From CAZUVQ01 sp964623915 (GTDB lineage: Bacteria; Bacillota; Clostridia; UMGS1883; UMGS1540): a DNA stretch of 22,242 nt. Under the pieces are notes generated by a model. The model had not been told where the DNA came from and did not search any database. It worked only from the letters and a program-made list of their open reading frames with translations. Below are positions 14,127 to 21,777 of this stretch, one piece after another. The translations under genes and the position numbers were made by a program. The DNA lies in NCBI GenBank assembly GCA_964623915.1, contig CAZUVQ010000018.1, positions 1-22,242 on the forward strand. The letters are read 5' to 3'. How positions within the stretch are numbered: position 1 is the first letter of the stretch; the number at the start of each line of letters is the position of its first letter.

Positions 14127-15209
14127 TCATGTCTTTAATTTCTTTGCCTTAAATTCAGCAAATATCCAAATTACAACGGGCATTAAAATTTGAAATGGTA
14201 TTGCAAAGTAGGGATATATTTCGAAAGCAAAATTTTGCATCTCAATGCTGCTGTCAATCATAATTAGGGAAAAATAAGTCATAATTAATCCTGTCTGTAC
14301 CGCAACTGACCTATAATCACTCAGATTAAACAAATTACTGATTCCTTTACATGCAAACAGCAAGCAGATAGTGCTTTTGATAAATATTCCGCACATAAAA
14401 ACAATTGATATAGTAACTTCAATTCTCTGAAGAAAATCACCGATATTTATCATGCTGATTGCCTCGTATGACGGAAAATAAAATGTATCCAGCATATTTC
14501 CCAATATGCTGGTATTTGTTATTATGACAACAACGAATATCAATGTAGAAAGAGAAATACCGGTAAAAAAAACTTTATACACAGACCTTTTTGTATTGAA
14601 AGGGGATAATACTCCTAAAAATAAAACTGATTCCGCAAAAGGCACAACAAACGCGGAATAGCCTCCTTTTAACAGAGGATTTAGTCCATTTGAGAAAAAT
14701 GGTTTTAGCTTATTGAGTTTAATTTCAGGAATTGTAAGTAATTGCACAAATATAATTGTTATTATTATAATTACTGACAAAAAAATAACCGATCTTCCTA
14801 TAACCTCAATTCCCATCTTAACAGCAAAAATACATACAAAGCCAAGTGCTAAAAGCGGGACTATAATAGGAGTACGAGGCAATGACATTATAGTGACAAA
14901 TTCGCCAAAATTTCTGGCAACAGCTGCGCCAAGAAATAAAGCATAAATGATGTATAATACACAAATAAAGCTTCCTGCTACCTTGCCAAGGGAAAGATTT
15001 ACTATTTCAAATAAATTTTTTCCCGCAAAAAGAGACAGTATTCTTGAATATAATAAAAGCATTGGAGCAACCATTAAAAACCCTAATATTGTGGCTATCC
15101 ATTCCTCGTTTTTTGCTCCTTTACCTATGCCGATTACCAGCGAGCTTCCAATAGTGAAAACAACTATCAATAAAATGGACTGTTTTTCTGTTATTGTTTC
15201 TTTTTGCAT
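14127..15209 (-). CDS. GerAB-family spore germination permease (B subunit)
   Basis: The 360-residue protein is an integral membrane protein with about ten hydrophobic segments. It belongs to the endospore germination permease family (GerAB/GerBB/GerKB, related to amino-acid transporters). It forms the nutrient-binding channel of a germinant receptor in the spore inner membrane. Matching features are the N-terminal ITEKQSILLIVVFTIGSSL and a short cytoplasmic tail of lysines. It is the last gene of the operon and starts 6 bp after the small two-TM gene. AGGAAAG precedes the ATG. The germinant cannot be predicted; subgroups sense amino acids, sugars or ions. Confidence 0.93.
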   Translation of the reverse strand: MQKETITEKQSILLIVVFTIGSSLVIGIGKGAKNEEWIATILGFLMVAPMLLLYSRILSLFAGKNLFEIVNLSLGKVAGSFICVLYIIYALFLGAAVARNFGEFVTIMSLPRTPIIVPLLALGFVCIFAVKMGIEVIGRSVIFLSVIIIITIIFVQLLTIPEIKLNKLKPFFSNGLNPLLKGGYSAFVVPFAESVLFLGVLSPFNTKRSVYKVFFTGISLSTLIFVVVIITNTSILGNMLDTFYFPSYEAISMINIGDFLQRIEVTISIVFMCGIFIKSTICLLFACKGISNLFNLSDYRSVAVQTGLIMTYFSLIMIDSSIEMQNFAFEIYPYFAIPFQILMPVVIWIFAEFKAKKLKT

Positions 15210-15215
15210 AAGATT

Positions 15216-15425
15216 CTACTTTCCTATAATAAACTCTATAAATTCTGTAACAGGTTTTATAGGGCTTGGAATTTTTACATTCAAACTCAAGAACAATGCG
15301 ACCGTAAAGGAGATAATTCCCAGTACAGCATTTGTCCATAAGTCCGGCCGGAGCTTTTTCTTATAAAGAGGTATAAACTCAAGCATAAAGCATACAGCGT
15401 ATGCAGCAATAACTAACAAAAACAT
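15216..15425 (-). CDS. Small two-transmembrane germination-receptor protein (possible D subunit)
   Basis: The 69-residue protein has two hydrophobic segments (about 2-17 and 33-48) joined by a basic loop YKKKLRPDLW. It sits between the C and B subunit genes, overlapping neither, 4 bp after the C-subunit stop and 6 bp before the B gene. Small two-TM proteins called D subunits occur in some Bacillus germination operons (for example GerKD of B. subtilis) and modulate receptor activity. Length, topology and position all fit that role, but no sequence motif proves homology. AAGGA lies 8 nt before the ATG. Confidence 0.72.
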   Translation of the reverse strand: MFLLVIAAYAVCFMLEFIPLYKKKLRPDLWTNAVLGIISFTVALFLSLNVKIPSPIKPVTEFIEFIIGK

Positions 15426-15429
15426 AGGC

Positions 15430-16590
15430 CTATTCCTTTTTTTCGGCAGGTTTTAATAATGTACCGGTGTTTTTAATGCGTATTTTTGTGTTAATTTCCA
15501 CATCTAAGTTTTTGAAGGTTTCACCCCAGTTATCCTCTGTTTTTTTCCATTCCTGTGCTTTATTCTGCTGCAAAAATGCACCAAAACCAAAAACATCAGC
15601 TTCATATTCTGTTTTCATTTTCGCTGTTAATGCCTCCATGCGTTTTTTCATTGAATCCGCTATCTTTTGCTCAAGCCTTTCAATTTCTTCTTTTTCTAAA
15701 GTCAGACTGCAGTCAGATGTTTCACCCAATGCGACAGTAGTATCAACGTCAATCTTCATTTTGATTTTATCATCTTCAATATTTACTTCTTTTTTTGTTT
15801 TATTTTTTAAAATTTGAAGAGAAATATACTCGGTTTCTTTATTAGTGCTTTGTTCAACCAAAATTCCTCCTTTTACTTCATCCTGTATAAAAAGCAAGTC
15901 CTTTACTTCCTGTACATTTAAAAAACCAATAAGCTTATCGGCTTTAATCACAGCCGCACCATTCAGCTGTGGTACACGCTTGCCATCCATCTCTTTTATG
16001 TCAATTGCCGGAACTACTATTGACAAGCCTTTAGTGTTTGTCTGAATACTAAACGTCAACACGTTGGTTTTTGGTGCCTTTGCCAAGCTTTCTTGATTTT
16101 TTAACATTTCAGCTACGGCAAATGATTTTATTTCAGTTATCACACTCTGTCCATCAAGGATTTCTTTTGCAGTAGGTGTGGTTGCAACAAGGATTTGGAT
16201 ATCTCCTCTGGTTTGAGCGTTGCGCGTGTACCAGTCAGTAACATTAGTTATTCCCATATTTGCAACTTCCTGGCTTACAACGAGTATTTTTGCATGTTTC
16301 CAGTAAAGGCGTTTTCCTACTATCGAAATCATGTCCCTTGCGGCATCAAACATAGTAGTTGCTTCTGTTGTTACTATTTTGGTTGAAATTTTAGTTTCTT
16401 TGCCTGATTCTATATTAATAAGTTCAACTGACATTCTGTATCTGTAATAAGTTCCCTTATCAATAGCAAGTCCGGCAACAATTGCAAGGTTATCGATTTC
16501 TCTGTTATCCCAACAGCCGGTAAGCCCTAAGGTGCTGATAATAAGTACAGGTAATAGCAGGATAATTTTAATTTTTTTCATCAGAATCAT
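15430..16590 (-). CDS. Ger(x)C-family spore germination lipoprotein (C subunit)
   Basis: The 386-residue protein is exported and lipid-anchored. The signal sequence ends in LGLTGC, with the lipidated C26 followed by WDNREIDNLAIVAGLAIDKG, the diagnostic N-terminus of GerAC/GerKC proteins. It stands on the outer surface of the spore inner membrane in complex with the A and B subunits. Its ATG at 16590 overlaps the A-subunit stop as ATGA, implying translational coupling; a second ATG at 16581 has better spacing to GGGAG and would remove three residues. The overall length is typical. Confidence 0.94.
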   Translation of the reverse strand: MILMKKIKIILLLPVLIISTLGLTGCWDNREIDNLAIVAGLAIDKGTYYRYRMSVELINIESGKETKISTKIVTTEATTMFDAARDMISIVGKRLYWKHAKILVVSQEVANMGITNVTDWYTRNAQTRGDIQILVATTPTAKEILDGQSVITEIKSFAVAEMLKNQESLAKAPKTNVLTFSIQTNTKGLSIVVPAIDIKEMDGKRVPQLNGAAVIKADKLIGFLNVQEVKDLLFIQDEVKGGILVEQSTNKETEYISLQILKNKTKKEVNIEDDKIKMKIDVDTTVALGETSDCSLTLEKEEIERLEQKIADSMKKRMEALTAKMKTEYEADVFGFGAFLQQNKAQEWKKTEDNWGETFKNLDVEINTKIRIKNTGTLLKPAEKKE

Positions 16591-18119
16591 TTCTCCCTGC
16601 TTTTATTAGATGTCTGTCTTACGGAGTTTTTCTTAGTAATTATTTCGGGTCTTTTTATCATTACCCACCAGGGGGCACGTATAAAGGCATCCTTTCCTTC
16701 ATTTTTATTAAATCTTGTAATACTCATCATATAAGGAACACCGAAAGAGCGTATACTCATAAGATGCAAAACAACAATCAATGAGCAGAAAAAGAATCCG
16801 TAAAAGCCCAAAACCGCAGCACCCATTAGTAAAAACGTACGATAAATGATGGCAGCATCGATAACACTAATACTTATTAATGCCAATATTCCTGTCAGGG
16901 CAGTTATTATCAGGACAGGTGCGCTTACAAGCCTTGCTTCTACGGCAGCCTGTCCCAATACAATGCTGCCAATTATATTAACCGCTTGCCCAATAGGTGC
17001 AGGCATCCTGATTCCGGACTCCCTCAGTACATCAAAAATGAAAAGCATAATAAACAGTGAAACTGAAGTTGGGAAGGGAACGTCCTGCCTTGCCGCTGAG
17101 ATACTCAGCAGGAGCGGTGTCGGAAGCATTTCCTGGTGAAAATTAACAACACTCAGAAACAGAGCGGGAATAATCACAGAAATTATAGCTGTCAGGAAAC
17201 GCAGCATGCGGTTCAGAGAAGCAAATATATAATTTACATAGTAATCTTCATTTGATTGAAAATTTTCTATCATTATATATGGAACTGTTAAAGCAATGGG
17301 GCTGCCGTCCACAAATAGAGCTATTCTGCCCTCTAATAGCTTTGCCGCAATTACATCAGGACGCTCACTGATACCTACTGTTGTAAATGGTGAATAAGGG
17401 GAATCCTTTATAAGCTCCTGTATATAGCCCGAATCAATTATTCCGTCAATATTTATATTATCTAAACGCTTCTCCAACTCCAAAAGAATACTATCTTGTG
17501 CCAAGCCCTCAATATAACAGATACAGGTTTTGGTGTTTGTTCGCACACCGATTTCACGAAATTTAAATTTTAAATCAGGGCTTATAATTTTACGGCGTAC
17601 CATAGATAGATTTGTTGAGATTGATTCAGTAAAACCCTCTCTCGGTCCGCGAATAACTTTTGAAGATTCGGGCTCTGTAATTGACCTGGTCTGCCACCCT
17701 TTTGTATTAATAATTAACGCACTGTTATACCCTTCGAGCAAAAACACCGTATCACCATAGAGAACAGAGCTGACTATTTTGTCCGTATCACTTTCATCCG
17801 TAATTTCATTTGAGGCAATTATTTTGTTTTTCATTTCCATAAGCAGATTGCTGTTGTTTATTTCTTTTGTCAAATCAGATGAGAGGACAGGCTCAATAAT
17901 ATGCTCATTGATAATGTTGGTGTTTACCATTCCATCAAAATACAATATACAACAATGTGCCAAGTCTAAGCTTTTGTTCTGAAATTCTCTTATTATCAGT
18001 GTTTCATTGTCAGTGAAAATGCTTCTGAACAACATAATATTCTCTTCGAGAGACAAAAACAGTTTTTTGTTATCACTGCTTTTGTGTGGCATTTTTTTCC
18101 GGTTTTTTTTTCTGTACAT
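16587..18119 (-). CDS. GerA-family spore germination protein (A subunit)
   Basis: The 510-residue protein is the A subunit of a germinant receptor. It has a large N-terminal soluble domain (about 1-290), a C-terminal membrane region with four or five hydrophobic segments (about 290-470) and a basic cytoplasmic tail. Family landmarks include GRIALFVDGSP, ESGIRMPAPIGQAVNIIGSIVLGQAAVEA split across the second half, and FGVPYM near the end. AGGTGA lies 6 nt before the ATG. It heads the operon A-C-small-B. No terminator or intergenic gap over 6 bp separates the four genes, so one transcript is likely. A forespore promoter is expected, but only a marginal candidate is seen. Confidence 0.94.
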   Translation of the reverse strand: MYRKKNRKKMPHKSSDNKKLFLSLEENIMLFRSIFTDNETLIIREFQNKSLDLAHCCILYFDGMVNTNIINEHIIEPVLSSDLTKEINNSNLLMEMKNKIIASNEITDESDTDKIVSSVLYGDTVFLLEGYNSALIINTKGWQTRSITEPESSKVIRGPREGFTESISTNLSMVRRKIISPDLKFKFREIGVRTNTKTCICYIEGLAQDSILLELEKRLDNINIDGIIDSGYIQELIKDSPYSPFTTVGISERPDVIAAKLLEGRIALFVDGSPIALTVPYIMIENFQSNEDYYVNYIFASLNRMLRFLTAIISVIIPALFLSVVNFHQEMLPTPLLLSISAARQDVPFPTSVSLFIMLFIFDVLRESGIRMPAPIGQAVNIIGSIVLGQAAVEARLVSAPVLIITALTGILALISISVIDAAIIYRTFLLMGAAVLGFYGFFFCSLIVVLHLMSIRSFGVPYMMSITRFNKNEGKDAFIRAPWWVMIKRPEIITKKNSVRQTSNKSREK

Positions 18120-18197
18120 TTCATCACCTGTTAGTAATTTTTCTCATATTCAGAAAATATATGCAAAAAAAGCAAATAAACTATTTCAAAGTTACTG

Positions 18198-18204
18198 CAT
18201 ATTA
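18198..18204 (+). promoter_or_regulatory. Possible forespore-type -10 before the small gene
   Basis: CATATTA matches the sigma-G -10 consensus CATWHTA exactly, and CAAATA lies 19 bp upstream as a weak -35. The spacing is one base too long, so this is only a hint. A start near 18211 would leave room for the GAAAGGG ribosome site at 18231. Confidence 0.25.
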
Positions 18205-18246
18205 TAAATTAAACATGAAAAACTAATAATTGAAAGGGTTGAAGAT

Positions 18247-18447
18247 ATGAAAAAGAATAAAAAGAACAATAAACATAATAGTGCACCTTTTGAAGAAAAA
18301 ACTTTTTTCGTAGGTTCAAAAAGCGCCGCTTCAGCGACAGAGTGTACAGGGCTAATACAAACCCCTGCTGACTCGGAGGAAGAGCTTGAGTCATATACAG
18401 AGCTTTATAACATACCGGCACCAAAGAAGGACTATCCTTATAAATGA
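18247..18447 (+). CDS. Small hydrophilic protein, function unknown
   Basis: This 66-residue protein is not recognised. It begins with a lysine- and asparagine-rich stretch (MKKNKKNNKHNSAPFEEK), followed by FFVGSKSAASATECTGLIQT, an acidic segment (DSEEELESYTELY) and a proline/lysine end (NIPAPKKDYPYK). There is no signal peptide, membrane segment or known domain, and one cysteine. GAAAGGG precedes the ATG by 9 nt and a long hairpin follows the stop, so it looks like a true single-gene unit. It is divergent from the germination operon by 127 bp, so a spore-related role is conceivable but unsupported. It is worth comparing with small proteins of other Clostridia. Confidence 0.7.
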   Translation: MKKNKKNNKHNSAPFEEKTFFVGSKSAASATECTGLIQTPADSEEELESYTELYNIPAPKKDYPYK

Positions 18448-18457
18448 TTTTGATAAT

Positions 18458-18497
18458 AAACACAAAAGTACCCTTTAATAAGGGTACCTTTGTGTTT
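18458..18497 (+). terminator. Long hairpin terminator after the small gene
   Basis: An 18-bp stem with one mismatch (18458-18475 with 18480-18497) around a TAAT loop. The 3' arm itself ends TTTGTGTTT, giving a T-rich tail inside the stem. Confidence 0.75.
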
Positions 18498-18523
18498 GCA
18501 TAATACTTTATTAGGGGGTAAAG

Positions 18524-18574
18524 ATGCAACAATATAAGGAATGGGCAGTTATTGCCCTTTTATGCAATACATAA
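18524..18574 (+). CDS. Possible 16-residue leader-like peptide
   Basis: A short frame, MQQYKEWAVIALLCNT, follows AGGGGGTAAAG, an unusually good ribosome binding site. A GGGCA/TGCCC hairpin with TTTTAT lies inside the frame. No gene follows on this strand, so it is not an obvious leader peptide and could be chance. Confidence 0.2.
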   Translation: MQQYKEWAVIALLCNT

Positions 18575-18613
18575 GTGGAATGATGTGCTTCTTGTTAAAA
18601 TTTTACAAGATAT

Positions 18614-19243
18614 TCAGGATACAGGCTCATCCGATAATGCTTCAAGCTTAATCACTGAAACCTCATAAGCAGTTTTTGAAATGTACTCATCCTCGGAAAG
18701 ACGTTTTTTATATTCGCGTGACTGTATCCTGCCTGTTATGCGAACCTTGCTGCCTACGGAAAGCTGTTTTGAAAAGCGGGCATTTCTGCCCCAGGCAATA
18801 CAGGGAATATAGTCACTCTTATTATATGAACGGTTAACAGCCAGCAAAATGTCAGAAATTTCTCTGCCGAATGGTGTTAGCCTGTAAACAGGCTCTTTGC
18901 AAATATAGCCTATAAGTACAATTTCATTTGGTGTTCCGGCGGAATCCGAACAAATATTAATATCTCTTGCAAATAGTGTTAGCATAAGGCGGCTGCCCAT
19001 ATCGGAATAATTATTATAGGAACGAAACTGACCGTTTATTAGGATTGTATCACCGATATTGAGATCATCGGGTGACATCAGCCTTTCGGAAATGGTTACG
19101 GGAATAATATCATTTGCCTCTGAAAGACGAGGCACGGAAATATAAAAATTATAAAAACCCTCCCCGTAAACCTCATGGCTGAATTCCATTTTACTTGCAA
19201 CAGTCCCAAATACAGAAGCTGTATTTGTCTGATATGCCTCCAT
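18614..19243 (-). CDS. Single-stranded DNA-binding protein with two OB-fold regions
   Basis: The 209-residue protein has two tandem OB-fold segments. The first (about 6-110, FSHEVYGEGFYNFYISVPRL and GDTILINGQFRSY) is diverged. The second (about 112-205) is closer to SSB: NEIVLIGYICKEPVYRLTPFGREISDILLAVNR then DYIPCIAWG and GSKVRITGRIQSREY. Such tandem-OB SSB paralogues are known in Clostridia as chromosomal proteins and may act in DNA repair or replication. Two start codons compete: the ATG at 19243 follows GGAGAGGAG and aligns with the fold; an ATG at 19282 adds 13 residues. It has its own promoter and an inverted repeat in its leader. The terminal acidic tail of classical SSB is missing. 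Confidence 0.85.
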   Translation of the reverse strand: MEAYQTNTASVFGTVASKMEFSHEVYGEGFYNFYISVPRLSEANDIIPVTISERLMSPDDLNIGDTILINGQFRSYNNYSDMGSRLMLTLFARDINICSDSAGTPNEIVLIGYICKEPVYRLTPFGREISDILLAVNRSYNKSDYIPCIAWGRNARFSKQLSVGSKVRITGRIQSREYKKRLSEDEYISKTAYEVSVIKLEALSDEPVS

Positions 19244-19310
19244 GATTTTATTCTCCTCTCCTTGGTATACTTCATTTAACATTTTATGATACCCACCTTT
19301 CAATTATGTG

Positions 19311-19340
19311 TATTTCCATAAACTGGAAACTATGGAAATA
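19311..19340 (-). promoter_or_regulatory. Perfect inverted repeat at the ssb-like transcription start (candidate operator)
   Basis: TATTTCCATA (19311-19320) and TATGGAAATA (19331-19340) are perfect inverted 10-bp arms separated by 10 bp. It overlaps the expected start site near 19333 and the last base of the -10. It could be an operator or an RNA hairpin. Confidence 0.5.
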
Positions 19341-19368
19341 TAATACCATTAGTACTAAATAAAAGCAA
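19340..19368 (-). promoter_or_regulatory. Promoter of the ssb-like gene
   Basis: On the minus strand TTGCTT (19368-19363) and TATTAT (19345-19340) have a 17-bp spacer. Confidence 0.65.
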
Positions 19369-19415
19369 GTGTTTTTTAAAAAAAATAAAAAAATTTTAAA
19401 ATTTTAAAAAAAGTC

Positions 19416-19444
19416 TTGCAATTGTATAAAAATTGTAGTATAGT
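19416..19444 (+). promoter_or_regulatory. Promoter of the S10 ribosomal protein operon
   Basis: TTGCAA at 19416-19421 and TATAGT at 19439-19444, spacer 17 bp, preceded by an A/T-rich stretch resembling an UP element (19370-19412). Start near 19451. Confidence 0.75.
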
Positions 19445-19450
19445 AGTCGT

Positions 19451-19785
19451 TGCTGTGACATGGCATACAATGAAACGGGAGGTTGCCGGAGAATATCCGG
19501 GTTTTTCCGTGGAGAATGTCCGATTCTTGAAACCGGGCGACAGTCACTGTACGTTAAGTAGCATAGGAAGGGAAACTGTGTGCTAATTTTTACGGCACAT
19601 AAGTCCTGCCAGCCGCTTTTTGTGCCCAGTTATGCCGTATGGCGTAAGCTGGGTTTAAGTTTTAAGTGACGTGATACACACGGCACTGTGTACAGTATTT
19701 CTCGTCTGTCGGCGTGTCAGAATAAAAAATGCCCGGCATTATTTTTATACATGTACGGGCGCAAAATTAATTAGGAGGCGAGATT
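19451..19785 (+). promoter_or_regulatory. Structured leader of the S10 operon
   Basis: The 335-nt untranslated leader has no gene but several stems. TGTGTGC (19577-19583) pairs GCACATA (19595-19601), in competition with GGCACA (19594-19599) pairing TGTGCC (19621-19626). The strong stem 19625-19653 (CCCAG/CTGGG with TATGCC/GGCGTA inside) is followed by TTTAAGTTTT. TACACA/TGTGTA (19675-19692) is a further stem. AATGC/GCATT (19728-19740) followed by ATTTTTAT competes with GCCCG/CGGGC (19731-19735 with 19756-19760). These look like attenuator pairs. In E. coli the S10 operon is controlled by L4; rplD is in this operon, so feedback by L4 is plausible but unproven. Confidence 0.7.
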
Positions 19786-20112
19786 ATGGCAAAGCAAAAA
19801 ATCAGAATACGTTTAAAGGCGTATGACCACGCACTGCTTGATCAATCAGCAGAGAAAATAGTAGAAACAGCAAAGAGAACAGGTTCTTCTGTGTCAGGAC
19901 CAATCCCATTGCCAACTGAAAAGGAAATCATTACTATTCTTCGCGCGGTTCACAAATACAAAGACAGCAGAGAGCAGTTTGAAATGAGAACTCATAAAAG
20001 ACTTATTGATATAAGTTCTCCCACACCCAAAACTGCCGAAGCGCTTGGTCGTCTTGAGGTTCCCGCAGGCGTAAGCATAGAAATTAAGCTTATGGGCAAA
20101 GACGCAAGGTAA
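19786..20112 (+). CDS. rpsJ: 30S ribosomal protein S10
   Basis: S10 is a component of the 30S head and of the NusE transcription antitermination complex. The 108-residue protein has the conserved KIRIRLKAYDH start, GPIPLPT, and EMRTHKRLIDI. Length is slightly above the usual 102-105. AGGAGG precedes the ATG. It is the first gene of the canonical order rpsJ, rplC, rplD, rplW, rplB. It is followed by a 79-bp spacer with two tandem hairpins. Confidence 0.98.
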   Translation: MAKQKIRIRLKAYDHALLDQSAEKIVETAKRTGSSVSGPIPLPTEKEIITILRAVHKYKDSREQFEMRTHKRLIDISSPTPKTAEALGRLEVPAGVSIEIKLMGKDAR

Positions 20113-20170
20113 ATGTTGGATTATCCAACCAATAACCTGAGGTAATGTTGGCAAAAGCCAACCAATAACC
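20113..20170 (+). repeat. Tandem hairpin repeats between rpsJ and rplC
   Basis: Two copies, about 32 bp apart, share the pattern AATGTTGG, a short loop, CCAACCAATAACC. Each forms a small hairpin: GTTGG/CCAAC, and GTTGGC/GCCAAC with an AAAA loop. The second tail, ACCAATAA (20161-20168), is complementary to TTATTGGT (20205-20212) inside rplC, and that pairing would enclose the rplC ribosome site and start codon. Confidence 0.6.
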
Positions 20171-20191
20171 ACTATTAAGGAGGAACAATAC

Positions 20192-20821
20192 ATGAATAAG
20201 GCAATTATTGGTAAGAAAATCGGTATGACGCAGATTTTCACACCAGAGGGCAAGTTGATTCCTGTAACTGTTTTAGAAGCAGGTCCATGCCCCGTAGTTC
20301 AGAAAAAAACTGTTGAGAATGACGGTTACGAATCAGTTCAGCTCGGCTTTTCTCCAAAGAAGGCTAAAAGGGTTAACAAACCTGAAAAAGGCCACTTTGC
20401 AAAAGCAGGCGTTGAAGTTACAAGAGTTTTAAAGGAATTCAAACTTGACGGTGCGGCTGATATGAATCTCGGTGACATTGTTAAGGTTGATGTATTCGCA
20501 CAAGGCGATAAAATTGATGTGACCGGAATTTCCAAGGGTCATGGCTTTGCAGGAACTATAAAGCGTTATGGAACACACAGGGGTCCCATGTCTCATGGTT
20601 CCCATTATCACAGAGGCGTTGGTTCAATGGGATCTTGCTCAACACCTTCAAAGGTTATGAAGGGCAAGAGGCTTCCCGGTCACATGGGTGTTCAAAAGGT
20701 CACCACATTAAACCTTGAAGTTGTCCGTGTAGACTCAGAGAGAAATCTTCTCCTTGTCAAGGGTGCAGTTCCTGGCCCCCGCGGCGGATATATAACAGTT
20801 AAAAATACGGTTAAAGCATAA
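20192..20821 (+). CDS. rplC: 50S ribosomal protein L3
   Basis: L3 binds near the peptidyl transferase centre and starts 50S assembly. The 209-residue protein begins MNKAIIGKKIGMTQIF and contains the conserved GTIKRYGTHRGPMSHGS and HMGVQKVT stretches around the loop that reaches the catalytic centre, where the glutamine-methylated position lies in enteric bacteria. AGGAGG precedes the ATG. Full length and normal. Confidence 0.98.
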   Translation: MNKAIIGKKIGMTQIFTPEGKLIPVTVLEAGPCPVVQKKTVENDGYESVQLGFSPKKAKRVNKPEKGHFAKAGVEVTRVLKEFKLDGAADMNLGDIVKVDVFAQGDKIDVTGISKGHGFAGTIKRYGTHRGPMSHGSHYHRGVGSMGSCSTPSKVMKGKRLPGHMGVQKVTTLNLEVVRVDSERNLLLVKGAVPGPRGGYITVKNTVKA

Positions 20822-20839
20822 GGAAAGGAGGAATAGCAA

Positions 20840-21463
20840 ATGCCTAAAACGGATTTATATAAAATGGATGGAAGCAAGGTTGGACAGATTGAACTTTCCG
20901 AAGCGGTTTTCGGTCAGAAAGTCAACGAATCAGTTTTACATGAAATTGTTGTCAATCACCTTGCCAACAAAAGACAGGGTACACAGAGTGCAAAGACAAG
21001 AGCTGAAGTATCCGGTGGCGGTATCAAACCTTTCAGACAGAAGGGTACAGGCCGTGCAAGACAGGGTAGCACACGTGCAGTCCAGTGGACTAAGGGTGGT
21101 ATTGCCTTTGCTCCAAAACCCAGAGATTACAGCTATTCATTAAACAAGAAGGTTAAAAAGGTTGCCATGCAGTCTGCTTTAAGCAGTAAGCTGGCCGAAA
21201 GTGAAATAGTAGTGCTTGATGAGCTTTCCTTCGAAGGTATCAAAACAAAGCAGGTTATAAATCTTCTTGCAAACCTGGGTGTCAACAGTAAAGCACTTAT
21301 CGTAACAAACAATAAGGACGATAATGTTTATTTGTCAGCAAAGAACATATATGGCGTAGATACATCCTATGTCGGTATGCTTAACGTTTATGACATATTA
21401 AACCATGATAAACTTATCATTGTTAAGAATGCTGTTGAAAAAATTGAGGAGGTGTACGCATAA
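20840..21463 (+). CDS. rplD: 50S ribosomal protein L4
   Basis: L4 is an early-assembly 50S protein whose loop lines the exit tunnel, and in E. coli it also represses the S10 operon. The 207-residue protein contains the tunnel-loop signature VSGGGIKPFRQKGTGRARQG. AAAGGAGG precedes the ATG. Its TAA overlaps the rplW ATG by one base (TAATG), so translation is coupled. It is a candidate regulator of the leader upstream of rpsJ. Confidence 0.98.
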   Translation: MPKTDLYKMDGSKVGQIELSEAVFGQKVNESVLHEIVVNHLANKRQGTQSAKTRAEVSGGGIKPFRQKGTGRARQGSTRAVQWTKGGIAFAPKPRDYSYSLNKKVKKVAMQSALSSKLAESEIVVLDELSFEGIKTKQVINLLANLGVNSKALIVTNNKDDNVYLSAKNIYGVDTSYVGMLNVYDILNHDKLIIVKNAVEKIEEVYA

Positions 21464-21756
21464 TGACAAATGCTTATGATATTATTATACGTCCCATAAT
21501 CTCGGAAAACAGCATGGACCAGCTTGCTGACAGAAAATACACTTTTGAAGTTGCGTTAGCAGCAAACAGATCTGAAATAAAGAAAGCTGTTGAAGAAGTT
21601 TTCGGCGTTAAGGTAGAAAGCGTCAACACAATGAGAGTTCTCGGTAAGGTCAAGAGAATGGGAAAAACTGAGGGCAAGAGAGCTGACTGGAAAAAAGCCA
21701 TAGTCAAGCTTACGCCAGGCAGTAAGACAATCGATGCTTTCGAGGGTCTGATATAA
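21463..21756 (+). CDS. rplW: 50S ribosomal protein L23
   Basis: L23 surrounds the peptide exit and docks trigger factor and SRP. The 97-residue protein has the typical IIRPIISENSM start and the KRMGKTEGKRADWKKAIVKL basic region. Normal bacterial length. It overlaps the rplD stop by one base and has AGGAGG 9 nt upstream of its ATG inside rplD. Confidence 0.98.
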   Translation: MTNAYDIIIRPIISENSMDQLADRKYTFEVALAANRSEIKKAVEEVFGVKVESVNTMRVLGKVKRMGKTEGKRADWKKAIVKLTPGSKTIDAFEGLI

Positions 21757-21777
21757 AATAAGTGAGGAGTGATTTTA

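Noticed and set aside
13675..15366. Long open frames opposite the aldo/keto reductase and the germination genes
   Set aside because: They lie antisense to clearly recognisable proteins, lack ribosome sites and resemble no protein family.
18135..18164. GCATA and AGAAAAATTA, 15 bp apart on the minus strand, resembling a sigma-F/sigma-G promoter for the germination operon
   Set aside because: The start would be about 10 nt before the gerA-type ATG, at the edge of its ribosome site, and the first G of the -10 is missing. Suggestive only.
18543..18560. GGGCA/TGCCC hairpin with TTTTAT as a terminator or attenuator
   Set aside because: The stem is only 5 bp and no gene follows on that strand; the small gene already has a stronger hairpin at 18458-18497.
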